Program-made: the position numbers and the translations under genes
Source of the DNA: Burkholderiales bacterium
GTDB lineage: Bacteria; Pseudomonadota; Gammaproteobacteria; Burkholderiales; Burkholderiaceae_C
Length of the DNA: 64,000 nucleotides
Reading direction: 5' to 3'
Assembly (NCBI GenBank): GCA_947453625.1
Contig: CANGHK010000004.1
Location: 97,567 to 161,566, forward strand
Part shown: positions 8,594 to 17,815 of the stretch, piece after piece
Layout: each line of letters starts with the position of its first letter
Numbering within the stretch: the first letter of the stretch is position 1
The notes under the pieces: generated by a model
The model's database searches: none
What the model was told of the DNA's origin: nothing
The model's input: only the letters and a program-made list of their open reading frames with translations

Positions 8594-9402
8594 ATGACAC
8601 CCTACCTGCGACTGCGCCAGATCTGCCTGGCCACCGACGACCTGCCGCGCGCGGTGGCCGACATCCCACGATCTTCGGCGTCAACCTGGCGCATGTGGAC
8701 CCGCATGTCGCGGTCTACGGCGTGCGCAACGCGCTGTTCGCCTTCGGCCTGTCCTTCATCGAGGTGGTCGCCCCCATCACCGAGAACAACGCCGCCGACA
8801 ACGCCGCGGCCCGCTTCGTTCGCCGCGGCCCCGGCCGGGGTGCCTACATGGCGATCTTCAACTGCGACGACCCGATGGCGCGCCGCCCCGGCCTGCTGGC
8901 GCTGGGCCTGCGCATTGCCGCCGAGATCGACGCCGAGGGCTTCCGCGCCCTGCAACTGCACCCGCGCGACTGCCGGGCGACGATGATCGAACTCGACCAC
9001 ACCCCGGGCGAGCAGGACCTGCGCGGCCCCTACTACCCGGCCGGCGGCACCGGCTGGACCGCCACCCTGCGCAGCGACGTCACGCAAGGCCTGCGCGAGG
9101 TGGTGATCGAGAGCCCGACACCTGGCGCGCTGGCCGAGCACTGGGCCCGCATCCTCGACCGTCCGCTGGCGTCCGACGCCGGGCCGCCGTTGATCACGGT
9201 CGAGCTGTGCCGAATGCGCTTCGAGGCCGGCGCGGTCGAGGCGCTGACCACGCTGGTGGTCGAGGTGACTGATCCCGCCGGCGTGCTGGCGCGCGCCGCG
9301 GCGCTCGGTTACGGCGTCAGTGGGCAGCGGGTGCTGGGGCTGTGCGGGGTCGACTTCGAGCTGCGCCAGGGCCGAGAGGCCGGCAGGGCCGGCGCTGTGT
9401 AA
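8594..9402 (+). pseudogene. VOC (glyoxalase-like) family protein with a frameshift near its N-terminus
   Basis: The protein is split over two frames. The first frame from the ATG at 8594 gives MTPYLRLRQICLATDDLPR and continues to about 8665; the rest (from IFGVNLAHVDPH to the stop at 9402) lies in another frame. Five bases separate the codon for Ile at 8663 and that for Ile at 8671 where a multiple of three is expected, so one base seems to be missing. The joined product would be about 269 residues with two vicinal-oxygen-chelate modules, resembling glyoxalase-like proteins of unknown substrate. It is either a decayed gene or a sequencing error. No programmed-slippage signal is seen. Confidence 0.7.
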
Positions 9403-9445
9403 GCGTCCGGCATTCGGCGTCGGGTCCTTAGGCGGCCAACTGGGC

Positions 9446-9664
9446 TCAGCGCGCCACCTCGACGCGGGCCGTTTGCGCACCCAGCCCCTCATCGTCGCTC
9501 GAAGGCGTGGGCATCACATGCTCGAGCACGCCGTTGCGCCTGACCACCAGCGCCGTGCCGGTCTGCTGCGCCAAATCACGCGCCCGCTGTGCCGCGCGTC
9601 GCAATGCAACACGGGTAGACCGCAGGTCGGGATCCTGGGCCTGCTCGATAGGCAAGTCGTTCAT
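9446..9664 (-). CDS. Small partner protein of the zeta-like kinase, putative antitoxin or companion
   Basis: 72 residues. The ATG overlaps the stop of the kinase gene by four bases (ATGA). The body is helical and charged (ALRRAAQRARDLAQQTGT), followed by a short strand-like VVRRNGVLEH and an acidic tail. From memory, small proteins with an Arg/Ala-rich helix and a V-x-R-x-G motif often accompany zeta-like P-loop kinases. No DNA-binding motif is visible, so the antitoxin role is only inferred from position. Confidence 0.6.
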   Translation of the reverse strand: MNDLPIEQAQDPDLRSTRVALRRAAQRARDLAQQTGTALVVRRNGVLEHVMPTPSSDDEGLGAQTARVEVAR

Positions 9665-10182
9665 GACCGTTCGCTCCAATTCAGCAGCACCGCCTCGGCG
9701 CCACCGTTGTCATACAGCGCCCACGAGTCCACCCGGGGCACGTACAGGTTTTCAAAGTTGTCGCGTCCGGCGAAGAAGCGACGCCGGATCACGTCTTCGG
9801 GAATGTGGTGGCCACCCTGTCGGACACGCTGGGCGACGCGGGCGATAGCGTCTTCCGGGCTGGCCAACTGCAGAAACACCAGTTTCACCCGGTAGCCCGC
9901 CGCCTGCCATTGATCGATCTGGCGCAGGTAGCCGCGGCCTGACAGGGTGGTCTCGAACGCAAAACTCACGCGCGCCGCCGTGTGCAATGCCAGTTGCTGC
10001 AGCATCACCCGCCCGGCTTGCAAGGCGGCGGTCTCGGGTGCAAAAGGCGCCAGGCCAGCAGCGATCAGGTCGGCGTTGACAAACACCGGGCAACCCGCTT
10101 CGTTAGGCAGGAATTCACGCGCAAAAGTTGTTTTTCCGGCGCCGTTGGGCCCGGCGATGATGATCACGCGTGGCGCTGGCAT
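9661..10182 (-). CDS. Zeta-toxin-like P-loop kinase
   Basis: 173 residues, shorter than classical zeta toxins of about 280. Walker A is GPNGAGKTT at 11-19. The following ADLIAAGLAPF matches the substrate-binding region of zeta/UDP-GlcNAc kinases. FAFETTLSGRGY is the family's conserved segment and RRRFFAGRDNF a Lid-like arginine cluster. Zeta toxins phosphorylate UDP-N-acetylglucosamine and block wall synthesis, but many short chromosomal relatives have unknown targets. It overlaps a 72-residue gene downstream. A small possible ORF and about 390 bases with little else lie upstream. Confidence 0.8.
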   Translation of the reverse strand: MPAPRVIIIAGPNGAGKTTFAREFLPNEAGCPVFVNADLIAAGLAPFAPETAALQAGRVMLQQLALHTAARVSFAFETTLSGRGYLRQIDQWQAAGYRVKLVFLQLASPEDAIARVAQRVRQGGHHIPEDVIRRRFFAGRDNFENLYVPRVDSWALYDNGGAEAVLLNWSERS

Positions 10183-10575
10183 GGGCTGGATTCAGCGCCT
10201 GGCAAGGCGTGCGCCAGGGACATGGCGCCGCCAGCAGCAGCCCGCCTTCTGCTCGGCGGTCATCGCGCACGCCCAGCCTGACCGAGGCCGAGACGCGCCG
10301 CAGTCCACAGGGGCCGGGCTTGACGGTCGAGGTATCGGCACATATCGATGTCGGTCAGGAAATCGAACCTGTCCTCAGCGTGCCCGGCCCTCGGCGCTTC
10401 GAGCTGGCACGACGCAGTGGTGATCAACTTCATTCCAGTCAGTGTAGGGGTGCGGCGAGGTTCACGGTGGCGGCAGGGCACAGGCCATTGGGCAACCGCC
10501 TGTCATCGCCGCCCTTTTTCACACGCCCATTCACAGGTCACCGGGACTGTTCTGGACACGCCGCCAAGTGCTGCT
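10183..10575. other. Intergenic stretch with little content
   Basis: About 390 bases between the zeta-like kinase and lolD. Apart from the small minus-strand ORF at 10260-10433 I see no gene, tRNA-like fold, repeat or clear terminator. The base composition is slightly less GC-rich than the neighbours around 10420-10560. It may be a scar of a lost gene. Confidence 0.5.
10260..10433 (-). CDS. Possible small ORF of unknown function
   Basis: 57 residues beginning MKLITTASCQLEAPR with an acidic-aromatic middle (EDRFDFLTDIDMCRYLD). I do not recognise it. In its favour, a TACACT hexamer lies exactly seven bases before the ATG, the spacing seen at other genes here that look leaderless, and the composition is less Arg/Pro-rich than antisense frames. 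Against it are its small size and the lack of a ribosome-binding site. It could be the remnant of a larger gene or an upstream member of the zeta-like module. Confidence 0.3.
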   Translation of the reverse strand: MKLITTASCQLEAPRAGHAEDRFDFLTDIDMCRYLDRQARPLWTAARLGLGQAGRAR

Positions 10576-11271
<696 letters not shown>

Positions 11272-11277
11272 GACAAC

Positions 11278-12534
11278 TCATTCATAGCGCAGCGCCTCGG
11301 CTGGCTTGACCCGGCTGGCGCGCCAGCTCGGGTAAAGCGTGGCGACAAAGGCCAACAGCAGCGAGATCAGCGCGATCGGCAGCACGTCGGCGGCGCGCGG
11401 GTCGCTGGGCATGCGGCTGATCAGGTAGACACTGGACGGCAGGAAGACCGTGCCCAGCAGACGCTCCAGCGCCGGCACCAGGGTGCCGATGTTGACCGCC
11501 ACCCCCAGCCCGAACACCACCCCGCCCAGCGTGCCGATGATGCCGCTGGCCGCGCCCTGGACGACGAAGATGCCCATCACCGAGCGCGGGCTGGCGCCCA
11601 GCGTGCGCAGGATGGCGATGTCGGCGCGCTTGTCGGTCACCGTCATCACCAGCGTGCTGACCAGGTTGAAGGCCGCCACCGCGACGATCAGCGTCAGGAT
11701 GATGAACATCAGCCGCTTTTCCAGTTGCACCGCGTCGAACCAGTTGCGGTTGGTGCGGGTCCAGTCGCGCACCATCAGCCCGGCGGGCAGTTGCTGCATC
11801 AGCTGCTGGGCGACGGCGCGGGCCTGGTGCAGGTCGGCCAGCTTGAGCTGGATGCCGGTGGCGCCCTCCAGCCGGTAGAGCCGGGCCGCGTCGGCCAGGT
11901 GGATCAGCGCCAGCCCGCTGTCGTATTCGTAATGCCCGGCCTCGAACAGGCCCGCCACCGTGAAGCTCTTGAGCCGCGGCACGGTGCCGGCCGGCGTCAC
12001 CTGCCCGCCCGGCGCGACCAGCGTGACGGTGTCGCCCACCCGCACCCGCAGGCTGCGCGCCAGCTCGACGCCCAGCACGATGTTCCAGGCGCCGGGCTGC
12101 AGCTTGGCCAGCACGCCGTCGCGCAGCTGCGCGGCCAGCGGCGTGACGCCGGCTTCCTCGGCCGGGTCTATGCCGCGCACCACCGCGCCGCGCATCTCGT
12201 CACCGCGGGCGATCAGCGACTGCATGGCGATGAAGGGCGCGGCCGCCAGCACCGCGGGGTTCTCGCGCGCCCGGGCGGCCAGGGCGCGCCAGTCGGCCAG
12301 CGCCTCGCCCTGGGCGTCCAGCACCTCGACATGCGCCACCACGCTGAGCATGCGGTCGGTGACTTCCTTCTGGAAGCCGTTCATCACGCTGAGCACGATG
12401 ATCAGCGCCGCGACGCCCAGCGCGATGCCCAGCATCGACACGAAGGAGATGAAGGAGATGAAGCCGTTGCGACGGCCGGCGCGCCCGGCCCGGGTGTAGC
12501 GCCAGCCGATCTGCCATTCATAAGGCCAATTCAT
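11278..12534 (-). CDS. lolC: Lipoprotein-releasing ABC transporter permease LolC/LolE
   Basis: 418 residues: one N-terminal transmembrane helix after the family motif YEWQIGWRYTRA, then a large periplasmic MacB-like domain (about 50-260) and three C-terminal helices. The FISFISFVSMLGIALGV segment is typical of LolC/E. Only one permease gene is present, so the transporter is probably the single-permease (LolF-like) homodimer common in Betaproteobacteria rather than a LolC-LolE pair. It lies directly upstream of lolD and is divergent from the next gene by about 65 bases. A TAGCAT hexamer nine bases before the ATG suggests a very short leader. Confidence 0.93.
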   Translation of the reverse strand: MNWPYEWQIGWRYTRAGRAGRRNGFISFISFVSMLGIALGVAALIIVLSVMNGFQKEVTDRMLSVVAHVEVLDAQGEALADWRALAARARENPAVLAAAPFIAMQSLIARGDEMRGAVVRGIDPAEEAGVTPLAAQLRDGVLAKLQPGAWNIVLGVELARSLRVRVGDTVTLVAPGGQVTPAGTVPRLKSFTVAGLFEAGHYEYDSGLALIHLADAARLYRLEGATGIQLKLADLHQARAVAQQLMQQLPAGLMVRDWTRTNRNWFDAVQLEKRLMFIILTLIVAVAAFNLVSTLVMTVTDKRADIAILRTLGASPRSVMGIFVVQGAASGIIGTLGGVVFGLGVAVNIGTLVPALERLLGTVFLPSSVYLISRMPSDPRAADVLPIALISLLLAFVATLYPSWRASRVKPAEALRYE

Positions 12535-12598
12535 GTAGATGCGATGCTAACAGTGGCCCGCCAGACCGGTCGGCCGCGACCGGCCGGGATAATGACCC

Positions 12599-13561
12599 AT
12601 GCACCTGATCGTCCCTTTCGCCGGCACCGTCTCCGAGGCCGGCCGGCATGCGCTGCAATCGCTGGCGCTACCCAACCTCGAGCAACTGCTGGCCAGGCTG
12701 AGCCCCGGTCCGGCGCTGGGCAGCGACGAGTTCAGCCCCAACACGCCGCACGAGCTGGCCCTGGCCAGCGCCTGGGGCTGGCTTGACGCCACAGCAAACA
12801 CCACCGAGACAGCCGCCGAAAACACCGCCGCCTTGCCCTTCGCCGCCGATCAGGCCGCCGCGCTCGGTCTGCCCGGCGCCGACTTGGCCTGGGGCCTGTT
12901 GACGCCGGTCCACCTGCTGGTGGGCAGCGAGGGCATCAGCCTGACCGACCCGGCGGCGCTGCAGCTCGACGAAGCCGGCTCGCGCGAGTTGCTGGAGATC
13001 GTTCGCCCGCTGTTCGAGAGCGAAGGCTTCGCGCTGCACTGGGCCGCGCCGCTGCAGTGGCTGGCCCGCCATCCGCAGTTCGACGCCCTGCCCGCGGCGT
13101 CGATAGACCGCGTCATCGGCCGCAACCTGCTGCCCTGGCTGCCCGAGCAGCGCAGCGCCAGGCTGATCCGCCGGCTGCAGAACGAGGTCCAGATGACGCT
13201 CTACACCCATGCCGTGAACGACAGGCGCGAGGCCGCCGGACTGCCCAGCGTCAACTCGTTCTGGCTCAGCGGCTGCGGCCGGCTGCCCGTCGACACAGCG
13301 CCTGCCCGGCGCGACACCGTCGTCGACGACCGCCTGCGCGGCCCGGCGCTGAGCGAGGACTGGGCCGCCTGGTGCGAGGCCTGGCGGGCGCTGGACGCCG
13401 GGCCGCTGGCGTCCTTGCTGCGCGGCGGCATGCCGGCCCGGATCACTTTGTGCGGCGAGCGCCTGGCGTTGCCGTTCACGCCCCAGCCGCGCGGCTGGTG
13501 GCACCGGCTGTCGGCCAACTGGCGCAGGCCGGCACTGCACAGCGTGCTGGAAAGTCTGTGA
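12599..13561 (+). CDS. Conserved protein upstream of recJ (phosphoglycerate mutase-like in some annotations)
   Basis: 320 residues. It begins MHLIVPFAGTVSEAGRHAL and contains a Trp- and Leu-rich middle and the block VNSFWLSGCGRL near residue 220. Such proteins are known next to recJ in Burkholderiales and are sometimes labelled cofactor-independent phosphoglycerate mutase-like, but I see none of that enzyme's metal-binding motifs in full. No signal peptide or membrane helix is apparent. The stop is ten bases before recJ, so co-transcription is likely. A GATAAT hexamer at 12588-12593 lies five bases before the ATG, with no Shine-Dalgarno sequence. Confidence 0.75.
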   Translation: MHLIVPFAGTVSEAGRHALQSLALPNLEQLLARLSPGPALGSDEFSPNTPHELALASAWGWLDATANTTETAAENTAALPFAADQAAALGLPGADLAWGLLTPVHLLVGSEGISLTDPAALQLDEAGSRELLEIVRPLFESEGFALHWAAPLQWLARHPQFDALPAASIDRVIGRNLLPWLPEQRSARLIRRLQNEVQMTLYTHAVNDRREAAGLPSVNSFWLSGCGRLPVDTAPARRDTVVDDRLRGPALSEDWAAWCEAWRALDAGPLASLLRGGMPARITLCGERLALPFTPQPRGWWHRLSANWRRPALHSVLESL

Positions 13562-13571
13562 GAAAGCTCCC

Positions 13572-15329
13572 ATGAACGCTGCCACCCTGTTTACCCGCGA
13601 CGTGCCGCCGCGCCTGGCCTTCGCGCTCGAGCAGGCCGGCGTGCACCCGCTGCTGGCGCGCCTGTTCGCCGCGCGCGGCGTGCGCTCGGCCGACGAGCTC
13701 GACGACGGCCTGGCCAGGCTGCTGGCGCCGGCCACGCTCAAGGGCACGGCCCAGGCCGCCGTGCTGCTGGCCGACGCGATTGCCGCCGGCGCGCGCATCT
13801 GTGTCGTCGCCGACTACGACTGCGACGGCGCCACCGCCTGCGCCGTGGCACTGCGCGGGCTGGTGATGCTGGGCGCCGCGCCGGCCAGCGTCGGCTATGT
13901 CGTGCCCGACCGCGCGGTGCATGGCTACGGCCTGACGCCGGCGATCGTCGACCTGGCGCTCGCGCAAATGAACCCGGCGGCGGCCGACCCGCCAGCCTTG
14001 CTGGTGACCGTGGACAACGGCATCGCCAGCATCGCCGGCGTGGCCCATGCCCGGGCGCTGGGCCTGCAGGTGCTGGTCACCGACCACCACCTGCCGGCGC
14101 TGGGCGCCGACGGCGCGATCGAGCTGCCGGACGCCAACGTGATCGTCAACCCCTCGCAACCCGGCTGCGGCTTCGAGAGCAAGTCGCTGGCCGGTGTCGG
14201 CGTGATGTTCTACGTGCTGCTGGCGCTGCGCGCCGAGCAGCGCGCGCGCGGGCTGTTCGACGCGGCGTCGCAGCCCAAGCTCGATGCCCTGCTCGACCTG
14301 GTCGCGCTCGGCACGGTGGCCGACGTGGTCAAGCTCGACGGCAACAACCGGCGCCTGGTGGCGCAAGGCCTGAAGCGGGTGCGGGCCGGCCGGATGCAGG
14401 CCGGCGTGGCCGCGTTGTTCGCCGCCGCCGGCCGCGCGCCCGAACGCGCCGCGGGCTTCGACTTCGGCTTTGCGCTGGGCCCGCGCATCAACGCCGCCGG
14501 CCGGCTGGCCGACATGACGCTGGGCATCGAATGCCTGACCACCGACGACCCGGCGCGCGCCGCCGAGTTGGCCGGCCAGCTCGACGCGATCAACCGCGAG
14601 CGCCGAGTCGTCGAGGCCGACATGCGCGAGCAGGCCGAGTTGCTGCTGGCGCAGTTGCTGGCGGTCCAGGCCGACGCGCAGGCCACGCCGCCGGCGCTGG
14701 TGCTGTTCGACCCCGAGTTCCACGAAGGCGTGGTCGGCATCGTCGCCGGCCGGCTCAAGGACCAGTTGCACCGGCCGACCTTCGTGCTGGCGCGCGGCCA
14801 GGACGGGCTGCTCAAGGGCTCGGGCCGTTCCATCCCCGGCTTCCACCTGCGCGACGCGCTCGACCTGATCAGCAAGCGCCACCCTGGCGTGCTGCGCCGT
14901 TTCGGCGGCCACGCGATGGCGGCGGGCTGCACGCTGGCCGAGGCCGACCTGCCGACCTTCGCCGACGCGCTGCGCCGGGTGGCCCAGGAGTGGCTGCAAC
15001 CCGAGGCGCTGAACCGCCGCCTGGCCACCGACGGCCCGCTGGCGCTGGAGTACTTCAACATCGCCACCGTGTCCGCCCTCGACGCGCAGGTCTGGGGCCA
15101 GGGCTTCGAGGCGCCGGTGTTCTGCGACGAGGTCGACGTGCTGGCGCAACGCCTGGTGGGCGAGAAACACCTGAAATTGCGGGTGCGCCACGCCGGCCAA
15201 CTGCGCGACGCGATATGGTTCGGCCATGCCGAGCCGGTGGCCGCGCGGGTACGGCTGGCCTACCGGCTCAACGTCGACGAGTTCCAGGGCCAGCAACGCC
15301 TGCAGATGGTGGTCGAGGGCACGGCATGA
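13572..15329 (+). CDS. recJ: Single-stranded-DNA-specific exonuclease RecJ
   Basis: 585 residues, normal for RecJ. The DHH phosphoesterase motifs are in order: [12 protein letters not shown] (motif I), VDNG (motif II), TDHH with Asp171-His172-His173 (motif III) and [11 protein letters not shown] (motif IV). Then come the DHHA1 domain with GGHAMAAG and a C-terminal OB-like domain. It degrades single-stranded DNA 5'-3' in recombination and mismatch repair. GAGAAAG precedes the ATG. Its TGA overlaps an ATG of a 36-codon ORF that leads into the nitrile hydratase genes. Confidence 0.95.
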   Translation: MNAATLFTRDVPPRLAFALEQAGVHPLLARLFAARGVRSADELDDGLARLLAPATLKGTAQAAVLLADAIAAGARICVVADYDCDGATACAVALRGLVMLGAAPASVGYVVPDRAVHGYGLTPAIVDLALAQMNPAAADPPALLVTVDNGIASIAGVAHARALGLQVLVTDHHLPALGADGAIELPDANVIVNPSQPGCGFESKSLAGVGVMFYVLLALRAEQRARGLFDAASQPKLDALLDLVALGTVADVVKLDGNNRRLVAQGLKRVRAGRMQAGVAALFAAAGRAPERAAGFDFGFALGPRINAAGRLADMTLGIECLTTDDPARAAELAGQLDAINRERRVVEADMREQAELLLAQLLAVQADAQATPPALVLFDPEFHEGVVGIVAGRLKDQLHRPTFVLARGQDGLLKGSGRSIPGFHLRDALDLISKRHPGVLRRFGGHAMAAGCTLAEADLPTFADALRRVAQEWLQPEALNRRLATDGPLALEYFNIATVSALDAQVWGQGFEAPVFCDEVDVLAQRLVGEKHLKLRVRHAGQLRDAIWFGHAEPVAARVRLAYRLNVDEFQGQQRLQMVVEGTA

Positions 15330-15436
15330 TGCTGGCGCTGAACCAACGCAACCGCGCCCTGCGGCCAAGCCCGGGCGGCGGCCTCTGCCTGCTGACCGAC
15401 AACGCCGACGGGCGAATCCTGAAAGTGCTGCCATGA
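15326..15436 (+). CDS. 36-residue ORF linking recJ to nitrile hydratase by double ATGA overlap
   Basis: The ORF starts with the ATG that overlaps the recJ stop and ends with the TGA that overlaps the nthA start. The predicted peptide begins [18 protein letters not shown] and ends [15 protein letters not shown]; it is not hydrophobic and has no recognised domain. Four-base overlaps at both ends imply a continuous chain of re-initiating ribosomes. It may be a real microprotein, or simply a translational bridge that couples nitrile hydratase to recJ. Too short for homology judgement by eye. Confidence 0.5.
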   Translation: MMLALNQRNRALRPSPGGGLCLLTDNADGRILKVLP

Positions 15437-16083
15437 CCCATGATCACGACCACGACCACGCCGACGACCACAGCGAGCTCGGCGAGATGGACTTGCGGGT
15501 GCGCGCGCTCGAGACCGTGCTGACCGAGAAGGGCTACATCGACCCGGCCGCGCTCGACGTCCTGATCGACACCTACCAGACCCGGATCGGCCCGCGCAAC
15601 GGCGCCCGGGTGGTGGCCCGGGCCTGGGCCGACACCGCCTTCAGGGACTGGCTGCTGCGCGACGCCACGGCGGCCATCGCCTCGCTGGGCTATACCGGCC
15701 GCCAGGGCGAGCACATGGTGGCGCTGTTCAACAGCCCCGAGCAGCACAACCTGGTGGTCTGCACGCTGTGCAGTTGCTACCCCTGGCCGGTGCTGGGCCT
15801 GCCGCCCAGCTGGTACAAGAGCGCGCCCTACCGCGCCCGGGCGGTGCGCGATCCGCGCGGCGTGCTGGCCGATTTCGGCGTCACGCTGCCCGAGGGCATG
15901 GCGATCCGGGTCTGGGATTCGACCGCCGAGGTGCGTTACCTGGTGATCCCGCAGCGCCCGCCCGGCAGCGAGGGTCTGGACCAAGCCGCGCTGGCCGAAC
16001 TGGTGAGCCGCGACTCGATGATAGGCACCGGCCTGGCCAGTTCACCGGCGGGGCAGGCTGAAATGGCGGGGTCGGCAGCATGA
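15433..16083 (+). CDS. nthA: Nitrile hydratase alpha subunit (cobalt type)
   Basis: 216 residues. The metal-binding motif VCTLCSCY is at about 109-116 (Cys110, Cys113, Cys115). The Thr in CTLCSC is typical of the cobalt form; iron forms have Ser at that position. In this family the second and third cysteines become sulfinic and sulfenic acids. The enzyme hydrates nitriles to amides in the cytoplasm with the beta subunit. The N-terminus has a His/Asp-rich run ([11 protein letters not shown]) that might help metal handling. Start ATG overlaps the 36-codon ORF, and its stop overlaps nthB (ATGA). Confidence 0.93.
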   Translation: MTHDHDHDHADDHSELGEMDLRVRALETVLTEKGYIDPAALDVLIDTYQTRIGPRNGARVVARAWADTAFRDWLLRDATAAIASLGYTGRQGEHMVALFNSPEQHNLVVCTLCSCYPWPVLGLPPSWYKSAPYRARAVRDPRGVLADFGVTLPEGMAIRVWDSTAEVRYLVIPQRPPGSEGLDQAALAELVSRDSMIGTGLASSPAGQAEMAGSAA

Positions 16084-16769
16084 CTTACACCAGCCATGCC
16101 GATCTGGGCGGCCGGCAAGTCGAGGGCGCCGTGCTGCCCGAGGCCGAGGGCGAGTTGTGGCACGCCAGTTGGGAACCGCGCGCCTTGGCGCTGACGCTGG
16201 CGATGGGCGCTGCCGGGGCCTGGAACATCGACCAGAGCCGCGCCGCGCGCGAGACCCTGCCCGACTACGCCGGGCTGGGCTATTACCGCGTCTGGCTGGC
16301 CGGCCTGCAGCGGCTGCTGGAAGAGCGCGGGCTGGTGAGCGCGGACGAGCTGGCCGCCGGCCATGCGCTGCACCCGGCGCTGCCGGTGCCGCGGGTGCTG
16401 GCAGCCGACCAGGTGGCCGCCGCACTGGCCAAGGGCTCGCCCACCGAGCGGGTGCCCAGCGCGCCGGCGCGCTTCGCAACGGGCGACCGGGTGATCACCT
16501 CGGCGCGGCAGCCCGACCACCACAGCCGGCTGCCCGGCTATGCCCGCGGCAAGCCCGGCACCATCGAGCGGGTGCACGGTGTCCATGTGTTCGCCGACCG
16601 CAACGCCCAAGGCCTGGGCGAGCAGCCGCAGTGGCTGTACGGCGTGGTGTTCGAGGGCCGGGACCTGTGGGGCCCGGACGCCGATCCCGGCCTGCGCGTG
16701 GCGCTGGACGCCTGGGAAAGCACGCTGGACGCTGTCGTCGACGAGACGGCAACGCGGAGCCCCGCATGA
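16080..16769 (+). CDS. nthB: Nitrile hydratase beta subunit
   Basis: 229 residues. The N-terminal helical part includes the [13 protein letters not shown] region, and the C-terminal SH3-like barrel contains the FATGDRVIT and [18 protein letters not shown] blocks typical of the family. It pairs with the alpha subunit to form the active site cleft. Start and stop overlap the flanking genes by ATGA. It lies in the usual alpha-beta-activator order of cobalt nitrile hydratases. Confidence 0.93.
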   Translation: MTYTSHADLGGRQVEGAVLPEAEGELWHASWEPRALALTLAMGAAGAWNIDQSRAARETLPDYAGLGYYRVWLAGLQRLLEERGLVSADELAAGHALHPALPVPRVLAADQVAAALAKGSPTERVPSAPARFATGDRVITSARQPDHHSRLPGYARGKPGTIERVHGVHVFADRNAQGLGEQPQWLYGVVFEGRDLWGPDADPGLRVALDAWESTLDAVVDETATRSPA

Positions 16770-17143
16770 CCGAAAGTTCAAGCTGCCCCGGCCTGCCCGC
16801 GGGCGAGTTCGCCGGCCCGGACAGCGCGCCGGTGTTCGCCGAGCCCTGGCAGGCCCAGGCCTTCGCGATCACGCTGCAACTGCACCAGCGTGGCCTGTTC
16901 AGCTGGCCCGAATGGGCCGCGGCGCTGTCGGCCCGCATCGCGGCGGCACAGGCCGCGGGCGATGCCGACCTGGGCGACACCTATTACCGGCACTGGCTGG
17001 CGGCGCTGGAAGACCTGGTGGCCGCCAAGGGCGCCACCGACGCGGCCGAACTGGCGCGCTGCGCCCAGGCCTGGGACCATGCCGCCGACCGCACGCCGCA
17101 TGGCCAGCCCATCGTGCTGCAGGCGGCCGACTTCAAGCCCTGA
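16766..17143 (+). CDS. Nitrile hydratase accessory protein (beta-subunit-like activator)
   Basis: 125 residues resembling the N-terminal half of the beta subunit. It has the AFAITLQLHQRGLFSWPEWA helix region and the YYRHWLAALEDLV motif, which parallels [13 protein letters not shown] in the beta subunit. In cobalt nitrile hydratases such proteins (P14K, NhlE, nitrile hydratase activator) carry or swap the cobalt-loaded alpha subunit. ATGA overlap with nthB. Last gene of the run; the pcp gene is convergent 15 bases away. No amidase gene is adjacent. Confidence 0.87.
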   Translation: MTESSSCPGLPAGEFAGPDSAPVFAEPWQAQAFAITLQLHQRGLFSWPEWAAALSARIAAAQAAGDADLGDTYYRHWLAALEDLVAAKGATDAAELARCAQAWDHAADRTPHGQPIVLQAADFKP

Positions 17144-17158
17144 GCCGGCTGTTCGACC

Positions 17159-17815
17159 TCAGTCCACCCGCCCGCCGACGGTGTGCAGCTCGGCGACGCC
17201 GGCGGCCACCGCCTCGACCGCCAGCCGCAGTGCCGCCACCTGGTCGGCCAGCGCCATGCTCGCGGCCTGCGGATAACGCGCCGCCTGCTCGGGCAACGGT
17301 GGCAGGTGGATGAAGCCCCCAGTGGCTGATGCTGCCGACCCGGGCGGCGCCGCCAGCGCGTGCATCAGACCGTAGAACACCTGGTTGCAGACAAAGCTGC
17401 CGGCCGAATGAGACAGCTCGGCGCGGTGGCCGGCCTGCTGCAGGCGCGCGACGATGGCCTTGGCCGGCAAGCCGGTGAAATAGGCCGCCGGGCCACCGGC
17501 CAGCACCGGCTGGTCGATAGGCTGCGCGCCGGCGTTGTCGGGGATGCGGGCGTCGACCAGGTTGACCGCCACCCGCTCGACGCTGATCGCCGACCGGCTG
17601 CCGGCCAGGCCCAGCGCCAGCACCCAGCGCGGCCGGTGGGCGGCCAAGGCGGCTTGCAACGCCGGCAGCGCGGTGGCAAACACGCAGGGCAGTTGCACCG
17701 CCACGACGCGGGCCCCGCCTATCCGCTGGCCATCGAGTGCCAGCGCCACGGCCCAGGACGGGTTGAAGGCATCGCCATCGAAGGGCTCGAATCCCGTCAG
17801 CAGCAGCGTGTTCAT
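17159..17815 (-). CDS. pcp: Pyroglutamyl-peptidase I (peptidase C15)
   Basis: 218 residues, the usual length. The start signature [14 protein letters not shown] is present. The catalytic residues of the family are visible: Glu in ISVERVAVN, Cys in [13 protein letters not shown] and His in [12 protein letters not shown]. It removes N-terminal 5-oxoproline from peptides. The ATG overlaps the stop of the 5-oxoprolinase gene (ATGA), so release and breakdown of pyroglutamate are encoded in one operon. Confidence 0.93.
   Translation of the reverse strand: MNTLLLTGFEPFDGDAFNPSWAVALALDGQRIGGARVVAVQLPCVFATALPALQAALAAHRPRWVLALGLAGSRSAISVERVAVNLVDARIPDNAGAQPIDQPVLAGGPAAYFTGLPAKAIVARLQQAGHRAELSHSAGSFVCNQVFYGLMHALAAPPGSAASATGGFIHLPPLPEQAARYPQAASMALADQVAALRLAVEAVAAGVAELHTVGGRVD

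Noticed and set aside
10183..10575. Possible tRNA or attachment site beside the zeta-like module
   Set aside because: No cloverleaf, no TTCGAAT-type T-arm and no direct repeats flanking the module could be found by eye.
13476..15434. A 652-codon open frame opposite recJ
   Set aside because: Low-complexity Arg/Gln/Val-rich product, no motifs, and recJ on the other strand is complete.
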